From Roseicella frigidaeris (GTDB lineage Bacteria > Pseudomonadota > Alphaproteobacteria > Acetobacterales > Acetobacteraceae): a stretch of 64,000 nucleotides of DNA. The stretch spans positions 1 to 64,000 of the forward strand of contig NZ_QLIX01000022.1 in the NCBI RefSeq assembly GCF_003258945.1. Direction: 5' to 3'. The notes under the pieces are model-generated. The model made no database searches. It was given only the letters and a program-made list of their open reading frames with translations, and was not told the DNA's origin. A program made the translations under genes and the position numbers. Shown one piece after another: positions 33,482 through 41,865 of this stretch. Within the stretch, counting starts at the first letter, position 1, and the number at the start of each line of letters is the position of its first letter.

Positions 33482-34444
33482 TCAGCTCCATTCCGCGCGC
33501 AGGAAGCGGTAGCCCTCGCCCGCCCGCGCGACATGGCCGGTCGCCGGGAAGGGGAAATGGTAGCCGATGACGCGGATGCGGTCGGTCGCCGCCATGTCGA
33601 GCACCCGCCGGCGCGTCGCCTCCGCCGCCGCGGCGTCGAATTCGAAGGTCGAATGCAGGCCGGGGCGGCGCAGGAACAGCTCCGGCCGGTGGCTGGTATC
33701 GGCCAGCAGCAGCAGTTGCTCGCCGCCATCGGCGATGCGGAAGATGCAATGCCCGGGCGTGTGGCCGAAGGCGGCGATGGACTCGATGCCCGGCGCCACC
33801 GCCTCGCCGGGGGCGAATTGCCGCAGCCGCGCCCGGTAGGGCGCGAAGCGGCGGGCGACATTGGCGAAGTTCACCCGCTGCCCCTCCGGGCTGCGGGTCT
33901 CGTTCGCCGGGTCGCTCCACCAGGCCCATTCCGGCTCGGCGACCGCCACCTCGGCATTGGGGAAGGTGGCGGTGCCGTCGCGCGCGGTCAGGCCATGGAT
34001 GTGGTCCTGGTGGCAATGGGTGACGACGACGAGCCCGACCTTCTCCGGCTCGAGCCCCGCCGCCGCCATGTTGCGCGCCAGCAGCCCGGCGGTCGGCGCC
34101 ATCTGGCCGCCGGTGCCGGCATCGAAGGCGACCAGCATCCGGCCGGTCTCGACGAAGGTGACGGTATAGGGGCCGTCATAGGTCGCGGTCGGCAGGAAGC
34201 TCTCGGCCAGCACCGCCTGCACCTCGGGCAGCGGGGCGTTGCGCACCAGCCCCTCCGTGCTGCGGCGGGCGAAGCCATCGAACACCGTGGTCACGGTGAA
34301 GCCGCCGAGCCGGAAGCGGTACCAGCCCGGCGCCTGGGCCAGCGCGGCGGGCGTCGCCGCAGCCGCCCGCCTTGCCAGGGGCGGCAGGGCGAGGCCCGGC
34401 GCCGCCAGCGGAATGAAGGACAGGGAGCGGCGTCCGGTCGGCAA
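33482..34444 (-). CDS. Tat-exported metallo-beta-lactamase fold hydrolase
   Basis: 320 residues. The best start is TTG 34444, with GGAGG five bases upstream; it gives PTGRRSLSFIPLAAPGLALP, a twin-arginine signal, which fits export of a folded zinc protein. The fold's zinc motif is VVVTHCHQDHIHGL, with later ligands in AAFGHTPGHC, LLLADTSH and VIGYHFPFP. Function is not specified; a paralogue lies at 52916-53791 without a signal. Confidence 0.8.
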   Translation of the reverse strand: MPTGRRSLSFIPLAAPGLALPPLARRAAAATPAALAQAPGWYRFRLGGFTVTTVFDGFARRSTEGLVRNAPLPEVQAVLAESFLPTATYDGPYTVTFVETGRMLVAFDAGTGGQMAPTAGLLARNMAAAGLEPEKVGLVVVTHCHQDHIHGLTARDGTATFPNAEVAVAEPEWAWWSDPANETRSPEGQRVNFANVARRFAPYRARLRQFAPGEAVAPGIESIAAFGHTPGHCIFRIADGGEQLLLLADTSHRPELFLRRPGLHSTFEFDAAAAEATRRRVLDMAATDRIRVIGYHFPFPATGHVARAGEGYRFLRAEWS

Positions 34445-34494
34445 GGCGGCCTCCGTGGATCGGTCTGCCGGGGAAGATGCGCCGCCGCCGCGGG

Positions 34495-35472
34495 TCACGC
34501 CACCCGGTGCGGCGGGGCGGCTCCCTTCAGCAGCACGGCATCGAGATTCTCCAACGCGCGATTCCCCATCGCGTCGCGCGTCTCGATCGTCGCGCTGCCG
34601 AGATGCGGCAGCAGCACAACGTTCTGCAAGGGCAGGTAGCCCGGGTTCACCTTCGGCTCGCCATCGTACACGTCGAGGCCGGCGGCGCGGATATGGCCGG
34701 ACTTCAGGGCCGCGATCAGCGCCGCGTCGTCGAGCGAGCCGCCGCGGCCGGTGTTGATGACGATCGCCCCTTTCTTCATCTTCGCCAGCCGCTCGGCATT
34801 CAGCCAGTGCCGCGTCCCCGCGCCGCCTGGGACGTGCATCGAGATCATGTCGATGGTCGAGAGGAAGCTGTCCTCGTTGTCGTGGTAGATGGCGCCCTGC
34901 TCGAGCTCCGGCGGCAGGCGCTGCATGTCGCGGTAGTGGATCTCCATGCGGAAGCCGCGCGCCATGTTGGCCAGCTCCCGCCCGATCCGGCCGAAGCCGA
35001 GGATGCCGAGCTTCTTGTGCTCGAGCGTCACGCCCATGAGCTGCGTCGGCGCCCAGCCCTGCCACTGGCCGCTGCGCACCAGCGCCTCGCCCTCCACCGC
35101 GCGGCGGGCGGCCATCAGCAGCAGGGTGAAGGCGCATTCGGCGGTGGCGAAGGAGAGCACCTCGGGCGTGTTCACCACCACGATGCCGCGCGCCTTGGCC
35201 GCCTCGATATCGATATGGTCGAAGCCGACGCTGAAGGTGGCGATGACCTTCACGCTGTCCGGCAGCGCCTTGATGCAGGCGGCGTTGAACTGGTCGCCGG
35301 CGGCGCCGAGGATGCCGTCGGCCTTCGCCGCGGTCGCGCGCCGGGCGATCTCGGCGCCGTCGGTGGACCAGGGCTCGTCCTGCGGGTTGAGGCGGGCGTC
35401 GTAGTCGCGCGAGGCGCGCGCCTCGATGGCGTCCGGCAGCTTGCGGGTGACGAGCAGGATCGGCTTGGGCAT
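34495..35472 (-). CDS. D-2-hydroxyacid dehydrogenase (glyoxylate/hydroxypyruvate reductase-like)
   Basis: 325 residues. NAD(P) motif GILGFGRIG with catalytic Arg in VINTGRGGS, Glu in LDVYDGEP and His in LLPHLGSAT. The N-terminal KPILLVTRKLPDAIEARASR and FSVGFDHID fit the D-glycerate dehydrogenase/glyoxylate reductase branch. That activity would connect glycolate oxidation to glycerate kinase at 7786. ATG 35472 is preferred over 35481, as GAGGAG is then nine bases upstream. Confidence 0.85.
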   Translation of the reverse strand: MPKPILLVTRKLPDAIEARASRDYDARLNPQDEPWSTDGAEIARRATAAKADGILGAAGDQFNAACIKALPDSVKVIATFSVGFDHIDIEAAKARGIVVVNTPEVLSFATAECAFTLLLMAARRAVEGEALVRSGQWQGWAPTQLMGVTLEHKKLGILGFGRIGRELANMARGFRMEIHYRDMQRLPPELEQGAIYHDNEDSFLSTIDMISMHVPGGAGTRHWLNAERLAKMKKGAIVINTGRGGSLDDAALIAALKSGHIRAAGLDVYDGEPKVNPGYLPLQNVVLLPHLGSATIETRDAMGNRALENLDAVLLKGAAPPHRVA

Positions 35473-35615
35473 GGCGGGCATCTCCTCGGGTCTCGCGGTT
35501 TACCAGCGGCGGCGCGTCTTGCCATCCCGGCGCGGCCGGCCCGGCGGGCGGCCCGCTTGCCAGGGGCCGGCCCCGGGGGCACCGTCCCGGCCGGAATCGA
35601 AGGGGAGCGAGGCGC

Positions 35616-36407
35616 ATGGATCTCGGGTTGCAGGGCCGGCGCGCCCTGGTCATGGGCGGCACCAAGGGTCTTGGTCGGTCGATCGCCGATGCGCTGGCCG
35701 GCGAGGGCGCGGCGCTCGTCATCAGCGGCCGCGACCAGGGGCGGCTGGACCAGGCGGCGGCCGAGCTGAAGGCGGCCGGCGCCGCCTCCGCCGCTGGCGT
35801 CGTCGCCGATGTCGCGCGCAGCGCCGACATGGACAAGCTGGCCGATGCGGCGCTGGCCGCCCTGGGCGGGGTCGATATCCTGGTGCTGAACCATGGCGGG
35901 CCGCCGCCCTGCACCGCCTCGCAGATCACCGAGGAGGCGCTGCTGGAGTGGTTCCAGCACATCGTCGTCTCGCCCATCCGCATCGCCAACCGCCTCATCC
36001 CGGCGATGCGCGAGCGCGGCTGGGGCCGGGTGATCGTGGTCGGCAGCACCGGCATGCAGCACCCGATCCCGACGCTGGCGCTTTCCAACACGCTGCGCGC
36101 CTCGATCTGGGGCTGGCTGAAGACCCTCTCGGGCGAGGTGGCGAAGGACGGGGTGACGATGAACATCCTCGCCCCCGGCACCATCCAGACCGACCGGGTG
36201 ACCCAGACGACGACGGTGCGCGCCAAGCAGAAGGGCGTCTCCTTCGAGGCGGCGCTGGCCGAGGCGGCGGCCGAGATCCCGGCCGGGCGGCTCGGCACCC
36301 CGGCGGATTACGGGCCGATGGGCGCCTTCCTCGCCAGCGAGAAGGGCGCCTACATCACCGGCAGCATGATCCGCGTCGATGGCGGCCGCGTCCGCGGCAT
36401 GGTGTGA
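35616..36407 (+). CDS. Short-chain dehydrogenase family protein with altered catalytic site
   Basis: 263 residues. The cofactor motif GGTKGLGRSIA and LNHGGPPP are normal for SDRs, and Ser is present in VVGSTGM. Thirteen residues after that Ser, where the catalytic Tyr belongs, there is Ser, and at +17 Arg replaces Lys (TLALSNTLR). The C-terminal AYITGSMIRVDGG is intact. It may use a different mechanism or only bind nucleotide. The sub-branch with LSNxxR is widespread in Proteobacteria but uncharacterised. The start follows AGGGGAG. Confidence 0.82.
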   Translation: MDLGLQGRRALVMGGTKGLGRSIADALAGEGAALVISGRDQGRLDQAAAELKAAGAASAAGVVADVARSADMDKLADAALAALGGVDILVLNHGGPPPCTASQITEEALLEWFQHIVVSPIRIANRLIPAMRERGWGRVIVVGSTGMQHPIPTLALSNTLRASIWGWLKTLSGEVAKDGVTMNILAPGTIQTDRVTQTTTVRAKQKGVSFEAALAEAAAEIPAGRLGTPADYGPMGAFLASEKGAYITGSMIRVDGGRVRGMV

Positions 36408-36410
36408 TTG

Positions 36411-36513
36411 TTCCCCACGAAGCCGCTGCGCGGCTTCGTGGGTCCCCCAGGGAGCCACCTGCCGGCCAAGGGGCGCCACAGCCTGCCGTGGCGAAGCCAT
36501 GGCGGGGCACCGG
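36411..36513. repeat. Double-hairpin intergenic repeat, copy A
   Basis: CCCACGAAGCCG - CTGCG - CGGCTTCGTGGG (36414-36442, perfect 12-bp stem), about 40 bp of spacer, then a CACAGCCTGCC block and a weaker stem to 36506. Directly after the SDR stop, so it may act as its terminator. Other copies are at 43339 and 57020. Confidence 0.65.
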
Positions 36514-36646
36514 GCGGAGGCGCCGCCGGCGCCTCGGGGCCTCGATGTGCCAACGTCAATGCATGCCGGTATAGGGACGGCGCGGCACAGCATGTGCTAG
36601 TCGGGCTGCCGACGGGGGCTTGATGCGCTCCCGCAAGGAGTTCTGG

Positions 36647-37912
36647 ATGCTGCCCAACCTCACCCCCGATGTCGCGCTCGCCGAACGGCTCTTTGCCACC
36701 CTGCGCGAGCGGAGCTTCGACGGCACCGGCATCACCCGCGAGGCCTTCGGGCCGGGCGAGCGCATGGCGCATGCGCTGATGGCCGAGACCGGCGCGGCGC
36801 TCGGCCTCGAGCAACGGGTCGATCCGGTGGGCAATCTCTACCTCACCCTGCCCGGCGCCGACCGCGCGGCGAAGCGGGTGCTGCTCGGCAGCCATCTCGA
36901 CAGTGTCGTATCCGGCGGCAATTACGACGGCGCGGCCGGCGTGCTGGCCGGGCTTGCGGCGCTCGCCGGCATGCGCCGCGCCGGCTATGTCCCGGCCCGC
37001 GACATCACGGTGATGGCGATCCGCGCCGAGGAGGCGGGCGCCTGGTTCCCCACCTCCTATCCCGGCAGCCGCGGCGCCCTGGGCGCCATGACGCCCGAGG
37101 AGTTGCAGGTGCGACGGCTGGATACCGGCCGGACGCTGGCCGAGCACATGCGCGAGGAGGGGTTCGACCCGGATTTCGTCGCCCGCGGCGAGCGGGGAAT
37201 CGACCCGGCGGGCATCGCCGCCTTCCTCGAGGTGCATATCGAGCAGGGGCCGGTGCTGGAGGCCGAGGGCGTCCCGGTCGGCATCGTCACCGGCATCCCC
37301 GGCAGCCGCCGCCTGCGCGCGGCGCGGGTGATCGGCGAATGGAACCACTCCGGCGCCACGCCGCGGAAATACCGCAAGGACGCCGCCATCGCCCTCGCCG
37401 ACCTCGCCGTCGCGCTGGACGAGGCCTGGTGCCGACTGGATGCGCTCGGCCAGGCCATGGTCTGCACCTTCTGCGTGCTGGCGACGCCGCCCGAGGCGGG
37501 CTTCACCAAGATCCCCGGCGAGGCCGTGTTCCAGCTCGACGTGCGCAGCGTCAACCTGCACGCCTGCGACGCGCTCTTCGAGGTGCTGTACGACAAGGTG
37601 GCGGAGATCGAGGCGCGCCGCGGCGTACGCTTCGAGCTCGGCGCCGAGACCGGCAGCCGCGCCAGCCCGATGGATGCGGGCGTGCAGGCGGCGCTGCGGC
37701 AGGCCGCCGCGGCGCTCGGCATCTCCTGCCACGTCATGGCTTCGGGCGGCGGGCACGACGCCGCGGCCTTCGCCCAGGCCGGCATCCCGACCGGGATGCT
37801 CTTCGTGCGCAACCAGAATGGCAGCCACAATCCGAAGGAAGGGATGCGGATGGAGGATTTCGCGCAGGCCTCGGCCATCGCGCAGCGTTTCGCCGCGGAG
37901 TACGCGGCGTGA
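36647..37912 (+). CDS. M20-family N-carbamoyl-amino-acid hydrolase / amidase
   Basis: 421 residues. Zinc-binding HxD in LLGSHLDSVVSGGNYDG, then the EEA block (MAIRAEEAGAW), HIEQGPVLE and SGGGHDAAAFAQAG: the carbamoylase/allantoate-amidohydrolase family. It should cleave an N-carbamoyl amino acid or related ureide. ATG 36647 follows AAGGAG by six bases, better than the upstream TTG/ATG pair. Its stop overlaps the hyuA-type start (GTGA), so it heads an operon with hyuA and hyuB, as in hydantoin utilisation. Confidence 0.87.
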   Translation: MLPNLTPDVALAERLFATLRERSFDGTGITREAFGPGERMAHALMAETGAALGLEQRVDPVGNLYLTLPGADRAAKRVLLGSHLDSVVSGGNYDGAAGVLAGLAALAGMRRAGYVPARDITVMAIRAEEAGAWFPTSYPGSRGALGAMTPEELQVRRLDTGRTLAEHMREEGFDPDFVARGERGIDPAGIAAFLEVHIEQGPVLEAEGVPVGIVTGIPGSRRLRAARVIGEWNHSGATPRKYRKDAAIALADLAVALDEAWCRLDALGQAMVCTFCVLATPPEAGFTKIPGEAVFQLDVRSVNLHACDALFEVLYDKVAEIEARRGVRFELGAETGSRASPMDAGVQAALRQAAAALGISCHVMASGGGHDAAAFAQAGIPTGMLFVRNQNGSHNPKEGMRMEDFAQASAIAQRFAAEYAA

Positions 37913-40017
37913 CGGGGAGCCTGGCGGAGCCGGCCAAGGGGGCGCGGCTCGCCGTCGATATCGGCGGCACCTTCACCGACCTCGCCGTGGAATGCGGCGC
38001 CGAGCGCTGGACCGCCAAGGTGCTGACCACGCCCGCCGCCCCCGAGCAGGGCGTGCTGGAGGGCGTGCGGGTGGTGCTGGAGCGGGCCGGGCTGGCGCCC
38101 TCCGACATCGCCCTCGTCATCCATGGCACGACGCTCGCCACCAATGCCGTCATCGAGCGCAAGGGCGCGCGCACGGCGCTGCTGACGACCGAGGGGTTCC
38201 GCGACGTCCTCGCCCTCGGCAACGAGAGCCGCTACGACCAGTACGACCTGAACATCGAGCTGCCGCAGCCCCTGGTGCCGCGCCGCTGGCGCCTGCCGGT
38301 GCCGGAGCGGCTGGACAACACCGGCCGCGTGCTGCTGCCGCTCGACGAGGCGGCGGTGGCGCAGCAGGTCGCCTTCATGCGCGCCGAGGGGATCGAGGCG
38401 GTCGCCATCGGCTTCTTGCATGCCTTCGTCAACCCGGCGCATGAGCGCCAGGCCGCCGCCATCATCCGCGACCTCTGGCCGGAGGCGCCGCTCTCCCTCT
38501 CCTCCGAGGTCTCGCCGGAGATGCGGGAATGGGAGCGCTTCTCCACCACCGTCGCCAATGCCTATGTGCAGCCGCTGATGGCGCGCTACCTGAAGCGGCT
38601 GGAGGCCGGGCTGCGCGAGGGCGGGCTCGCCTGCCCGATCTTCATGATGCTCTCGGGCGGCGGCCTCACCACCCTCGACACCGCGGCGCGCTTCCCGATC
38701 CGCCTCGTCGAGAGCGGGCCGGCGGGCGGCGCCATCTTCTCGGCGCATGTGGCGCGCGAGCGCGGGCTCGACCGCGTGCTCTCCTTCGACATGGGCGGCA
38801 CCACGGCCAAGGTCTGCCTGATCGACGACTTCCAGCCGCAGGCCAGCCGGACCTTCGAGGTGGCCCGCGTCGGCCGCTTCAAGAAGGGCTCCGGCCTGCC
38901 GCTGCGCATCCCGGTGATCGAGATGGTGGAGATCGGCGCCGGCGGCGGCTCCATCGCCGCGGTCGACAGCATGGGCCGCATCACCGTCGGGCCGGAGAGC
39001 GCGGGCGCCGATCCCGGCCCGGCCTGCTACGGCCGTGGCGGCGCCAGGCCGGCGGTGACGGATGCCAACCTGGCGCTCGGCCGCTACGACCCGGAGGCCT
39101 TCGCCGGCGGCTCGCTGCGGCTGCATCCGGGGCCGGCGCTCGATGCGCTCGCCGCCGAGGTGGGCGGACGGCTCGGCCTGGCGCCGGAGATGGCGGCGCT
39201 CGGCGTGGTCGAGATGGTGGACGAGAACATGGCGAACGCCGCCCGCGTCCACGCCATCGAGAGCGGCAAGGGCTTCGAGGGCCGCGCCATCATCGCCTTC
39301 GGCGGCGGCGGCCCGGTGCATGGCTATCGCGTCGCCGAGAAGATCGGCGTGAAGCGGCTGCTGGTGCCGAGCGGCGCCGGCGTCGGCTCGGCCATCGGCT
39401 TCCTGCGCGCGCCGGTCGCCTATGAGGTGGTGCGCAGCCTCTACCAGCGCTTCGCCAGCTTCGACCGGGAGGCGGTGAACGCGCTGCTCGCCGGCATGGC
39501 GGCGGAGGCCGAGGCGGTGGTCGCGCAGGGCGCCTTCGGGGCGCCGACCGTCGAGGGCCGCATCGCCTATATGCGCTATGTCGGCCAGGGGCATGAGATT
39601 GCCGTGCCGCTGCCGGCGCGGGACCTGGAGGCAGCGGATGTCGAGGCGATCCGCGCCCTCTACGACAAGGAATATGCCCGCTTCTACGACCGGCCGGTGC
39701 CGGGCAGCGATGTCGAGATCCTGAGCTTCGCGGTGACGGTGGCGACCCGGGTCGCGGCGGTCGAGCCGGCGGCGCCGGCGGCCGAATCCCCTGCCCCGCC
39801 GCCGATCCGCCACCAGGCGGTGCGCGACACGGTGAGCGGCGAGGTCGCCGCCTGGCCGGTCTATGACCGCGCCGCCATGGCGCCGGGCGCCACGCTGGCG
39901 GGTCCCTGCATCATCGCCGAGGCGGAGACCAGCACGCTGGTCGGGCCGGGCTGGGTCTGCCGCATGGACAGCCTGTTCTATCTCGACCTCGAGGACCGGC
40001 GCGGGAGGGCGGCATGA
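37909..40017 (+). CDS. hyuA: Hydantoinase/oxoprolinase subunit A (HyuA family)
   Basis: 702 residues. The ATP-binding ASKHA-type fold is seen in RLAVDIGGTFTDLAV, VIHGTTLATNAVIERKGA, SFDMGGTTAKVCLID and AFGGGGPVHGYRV. HyuA with HyuB forms ATP-dependent amidohydrolases acting on hydantoins, 5-oxoproline or similar rings. It starts at GTG 37909, overlapping the preceding stop by four bases. Substrate cannot be assigned within the family; the carbamoylase upstream favours a hydantoin. Confidence 0.9.
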   Translation: MTGSLAEPAKGARLAVDIGGTFTDLAVECGAERWTAKVLTTPAAPEQGVLEGVRVVLERAGLAPSDIALVIHGTTLATNAVIERKGARTALLTTEGFRDVLALGNESRYDQYDLNIELPQPLVPRRWRLPVPERLDNTGRVLLPLDEAAVAQQVAFMRAEGIEAVAIGFLHAFVNPAHERQAAAIIRDLWPEAPLSLSSEVSPEMREWERFSTTVANAYVQPLMARYLKRLEAGLREGGLACPIFMMLSGGGLTTLDTAARFPIRLVESGPAGGAIFSAHVARERGLDRVLSFDMGGTTAKVCLIDDFQPQASRTFEVARVGRFKKGSGLPLRIPVIEMVEIGAGGGSIAAVDSMGRITVGPESAGADPGPACYGRGGARPAVTDANLALGRYDPEAFAGGSLRLHPGPALDALAAEVGGRLGLAPEMAALGVVEMVDENMANAARVHAIESGKGFEGRAIIAFGGGGPVHGYRVAEKIGVKRLLVPSGAGVGSAIGFLRAPVAYEVVRSLYQRFASFDREAVNALLAGMAAEAEAVVAQGAFGAPTVEGRIAYMRYVGQGHEIAVPLPARDLEAADVEAIRALYDKEYARFYDRPVPGSDVEILSFAVTVATRVAAVEPAAPAAESPAPPPIRHQAVRDTVSGEVAAWPVYDRAAMAPGATLAGPCIIAEAETSTLVGPGWVCRMDSLFYLDLEDRRGRAA

Positions 40018-40066
40018 CCCGCCCCCTGCCGCGCCGGAGCGGCCCCGCGACCACAGGAGGCATCGC

Positions 40067-41731
40067 ATGAGCGAGGCACTCGCCAAGATCCAGCGCCAGA
40101 TCCAGTGGAACCGCCTGATCGCGGTGGTCGAGGAACAGGCGCAGACCATGATCCGCACCGCCTTCAGCACCACGGTGCGCGAGGCGGGCGACCTCTCGGC
40201 CGGCATCTTCGACCTGCAGGGCCGGATGCTGGCCCAGGCCGTCACCGGCACGCCGGGCCATGTCAACTCCATGATGGAGAGCGTGGGCCACTTCCTGGCG
40301 AAATTCCCGGCGGAGACGATGCAGCCGGGCGACCACTACATCACCAACGATCCCTGGCTCGGCACCGGGCACCTGCACGACCTCACCGTCGTCACCCCCG
40401 CCTTCCGCAAGGGCAGGATCGTCGGCCTCTTCGCCAACACCGCGCATATCATCGATATCGGCGGCCTCGGCATGGGGCCGGAGGGGCGGAGCGTCTTCGA
40501 GGAAGGGCTCTACATCCCGATCGTCAAATGCTTCGACCGCGGCGCGCCGAACGAGACCTTCTTCGACTTCCTCCGCGCCGGCAGCCGCACCCCGGTCGAG
40601 CTGGAGGGCGACGTCTACAGCCTCTGCGCCTGCAACGATGCCGGGGCGCGGCGGCTGGTCGAGATGCTCGACGAGTTCGACATGGACAGCCTCGACCCGC
40701 TGGCGGAGTTCATCTTCGACAGCTCGCTGGCCGCGACGCTCGAGGAGATCCGCAAGCTGCCGCAGGGCACCTACCGCGCCGAGATCCGCTCCGACGGCTA
40801 TGAGGCGCCGGTGACGCTGCAGGCGGCGATGACGGTCGAGGAGGCGCGGATCGTGGTCGATTATGCCGGCACCTCCGGCCTCTCGACCCGCGGCATCAAC
40901 GTCCCCCCCGCCTATTGCCGCGCCTATGCCTGCTTCGGCATCAAATGCGTGGTCGCGCCCGAGATCCCGAACAATTGGGCGAGCCTCAGCCCCTTCCAGA
41001 TGCAGATCCCGGAGGGCTGCATCCTGAACGCGCCGCGGCCCTATCCGGTCTCGGTGCGGCATGTCGTCGGCCAGCTCCTGCCCGACCTGATGATGGGCTG
41101 CCTGCACCAGGCGGTGCCGGGGCGGGTGAATGCCGAGGGGTCCTCGGCGCTGTGGAACCCGCCGCTGCGCGGCGGCGCCCAGGTCTCCGGCCAGGCGGCG
41201 GAGGTCGAGGATTTCGAGATCATCACCTTCAACTCCGGCGGCACCGGCGCCCGCCCGGGCAAGGATGGGCTGGACGGCATCGCCTTCCCCTCCGGCGTGC
41301 GCACCATGCCGGTGGAGGCGACGGAGAATGTCGCGCCGGTGATCTTCTGGCGGAAGGAGCTGCGGCCGGATTCCGCCGGCGCCGGCCGCACCCGCGGCGG
41401 CTTCGGCCAGGTGATGGAGATCGGCGCCAAGGGCGATGCCGAGTTCGCCGTGAACGCCATCTTCGACCGCGTCGCCAACCCGCCGAAGGGGCGCGAGGGC
41501 GGCGGCGAGGGGGCCGCGGGCTGGGTCGGGCTGAACGACGACAACGGCACGCCGCTGCGCACCAAGGGCTTCCAGGTGATCCCGAAGGGGCGGCGGCTGC
41601 TGCTGAAGTTGCCGGGCGGCGGCGGCATGGGCGATCCGGCATCGCGCGACCCGGCGCTGGTGAAGCGCGACGTGGCGGATGGGCTGATCTCGAAGCAGGC
41701 GGCGCGCGAGCTCTACGGCGTCGAGGTCTGA
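40067..41731 (+). CDS. hyuB: Hydantoinase/oxoprolinase subunit B (HyuB family)
   Basis: 554 residues. Typical HyuB segments: AFSTTVREAGDLSAGIFD, VTGTPGHVNSMM, YITNDPWLGTGHLHDLTVV, CFGIKCVVAPEIPNN and GGGGMGDPASRDP. Partner of HyuA, whose gene ends 49 bp upstream. ATG 40067 has ACAGGAGG seven bases before it. After the stop, about 50 bp in another frame still read like protein (IERARRIIEEGKLRQAE, then TAG at 41784-41786), perhaps a lost C-terminal extension. Confidence 0.9.
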   Translation: MSEALAKIQRQIQWNRLIAVVEEQAQTMIRTAFSTTVREAGDLSAGIFDLQGRMLAQAVTGTPGHVNSMMESVGHFLAKFPAETMQPGDHYITNDPWLGTGHLHDLTVVTPAFRKGRIVGLFANTAHIIDIGGLGMGPEGRSVFEEGLYIPIVKCFDRGAPNETFFDFLRAGSRTPVELEGDVYSLCACNDAGARRLVEMLDEFDMDSLDPLAEFIFDSSLAATLEEIRKLPQGTYRAEIRSDGYEAPVTLQAAMTVEEARIVVDYAGTSGLSTRGINVPPAYCRAYACFGIKCVVAPEIPNNWASLSPFQMQIPEGCILNAPRPYPVSVRHVVGQLLPDLMMGCLHQAVPGRVNAEGSSALWNPPLRGGAQVSGQAAEVEDFEIITFNSGGTGARPGKDGLDGIAFPSGVRTMPVEATENVAPVIFWRKELRPDSAGAGRTRGGFGQVMEIGAKGDAEFAVNAIFDRVANPPKGREGGGEGAAGWVGLNDDNGTPLRTKGFQVIPKGRRLLLKLPGGGGMGDPASRDPALVKRDVADGLISKQAARELYGVEV

Positions 41732-41865
41732 TATCGAGCGCGCCCGCCGCATCATCGAGGAGGGCAAGCTGCGCCAGGCGGAGTAGCGCCGCGCCCTGGA
41801 CGGCACGGGGTGGCAGGGGCAAGGTGCGGGCCTCGCCACTGCACTCTCCCTGACCGGAGCCGACC

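Noticed and set aside
37057..40272. A 1071-codon minus-strand frame over the hydantoinase genes
   Set aside because: Shadow of hyuA and the carbamoylase; the product has no recognisable fold.
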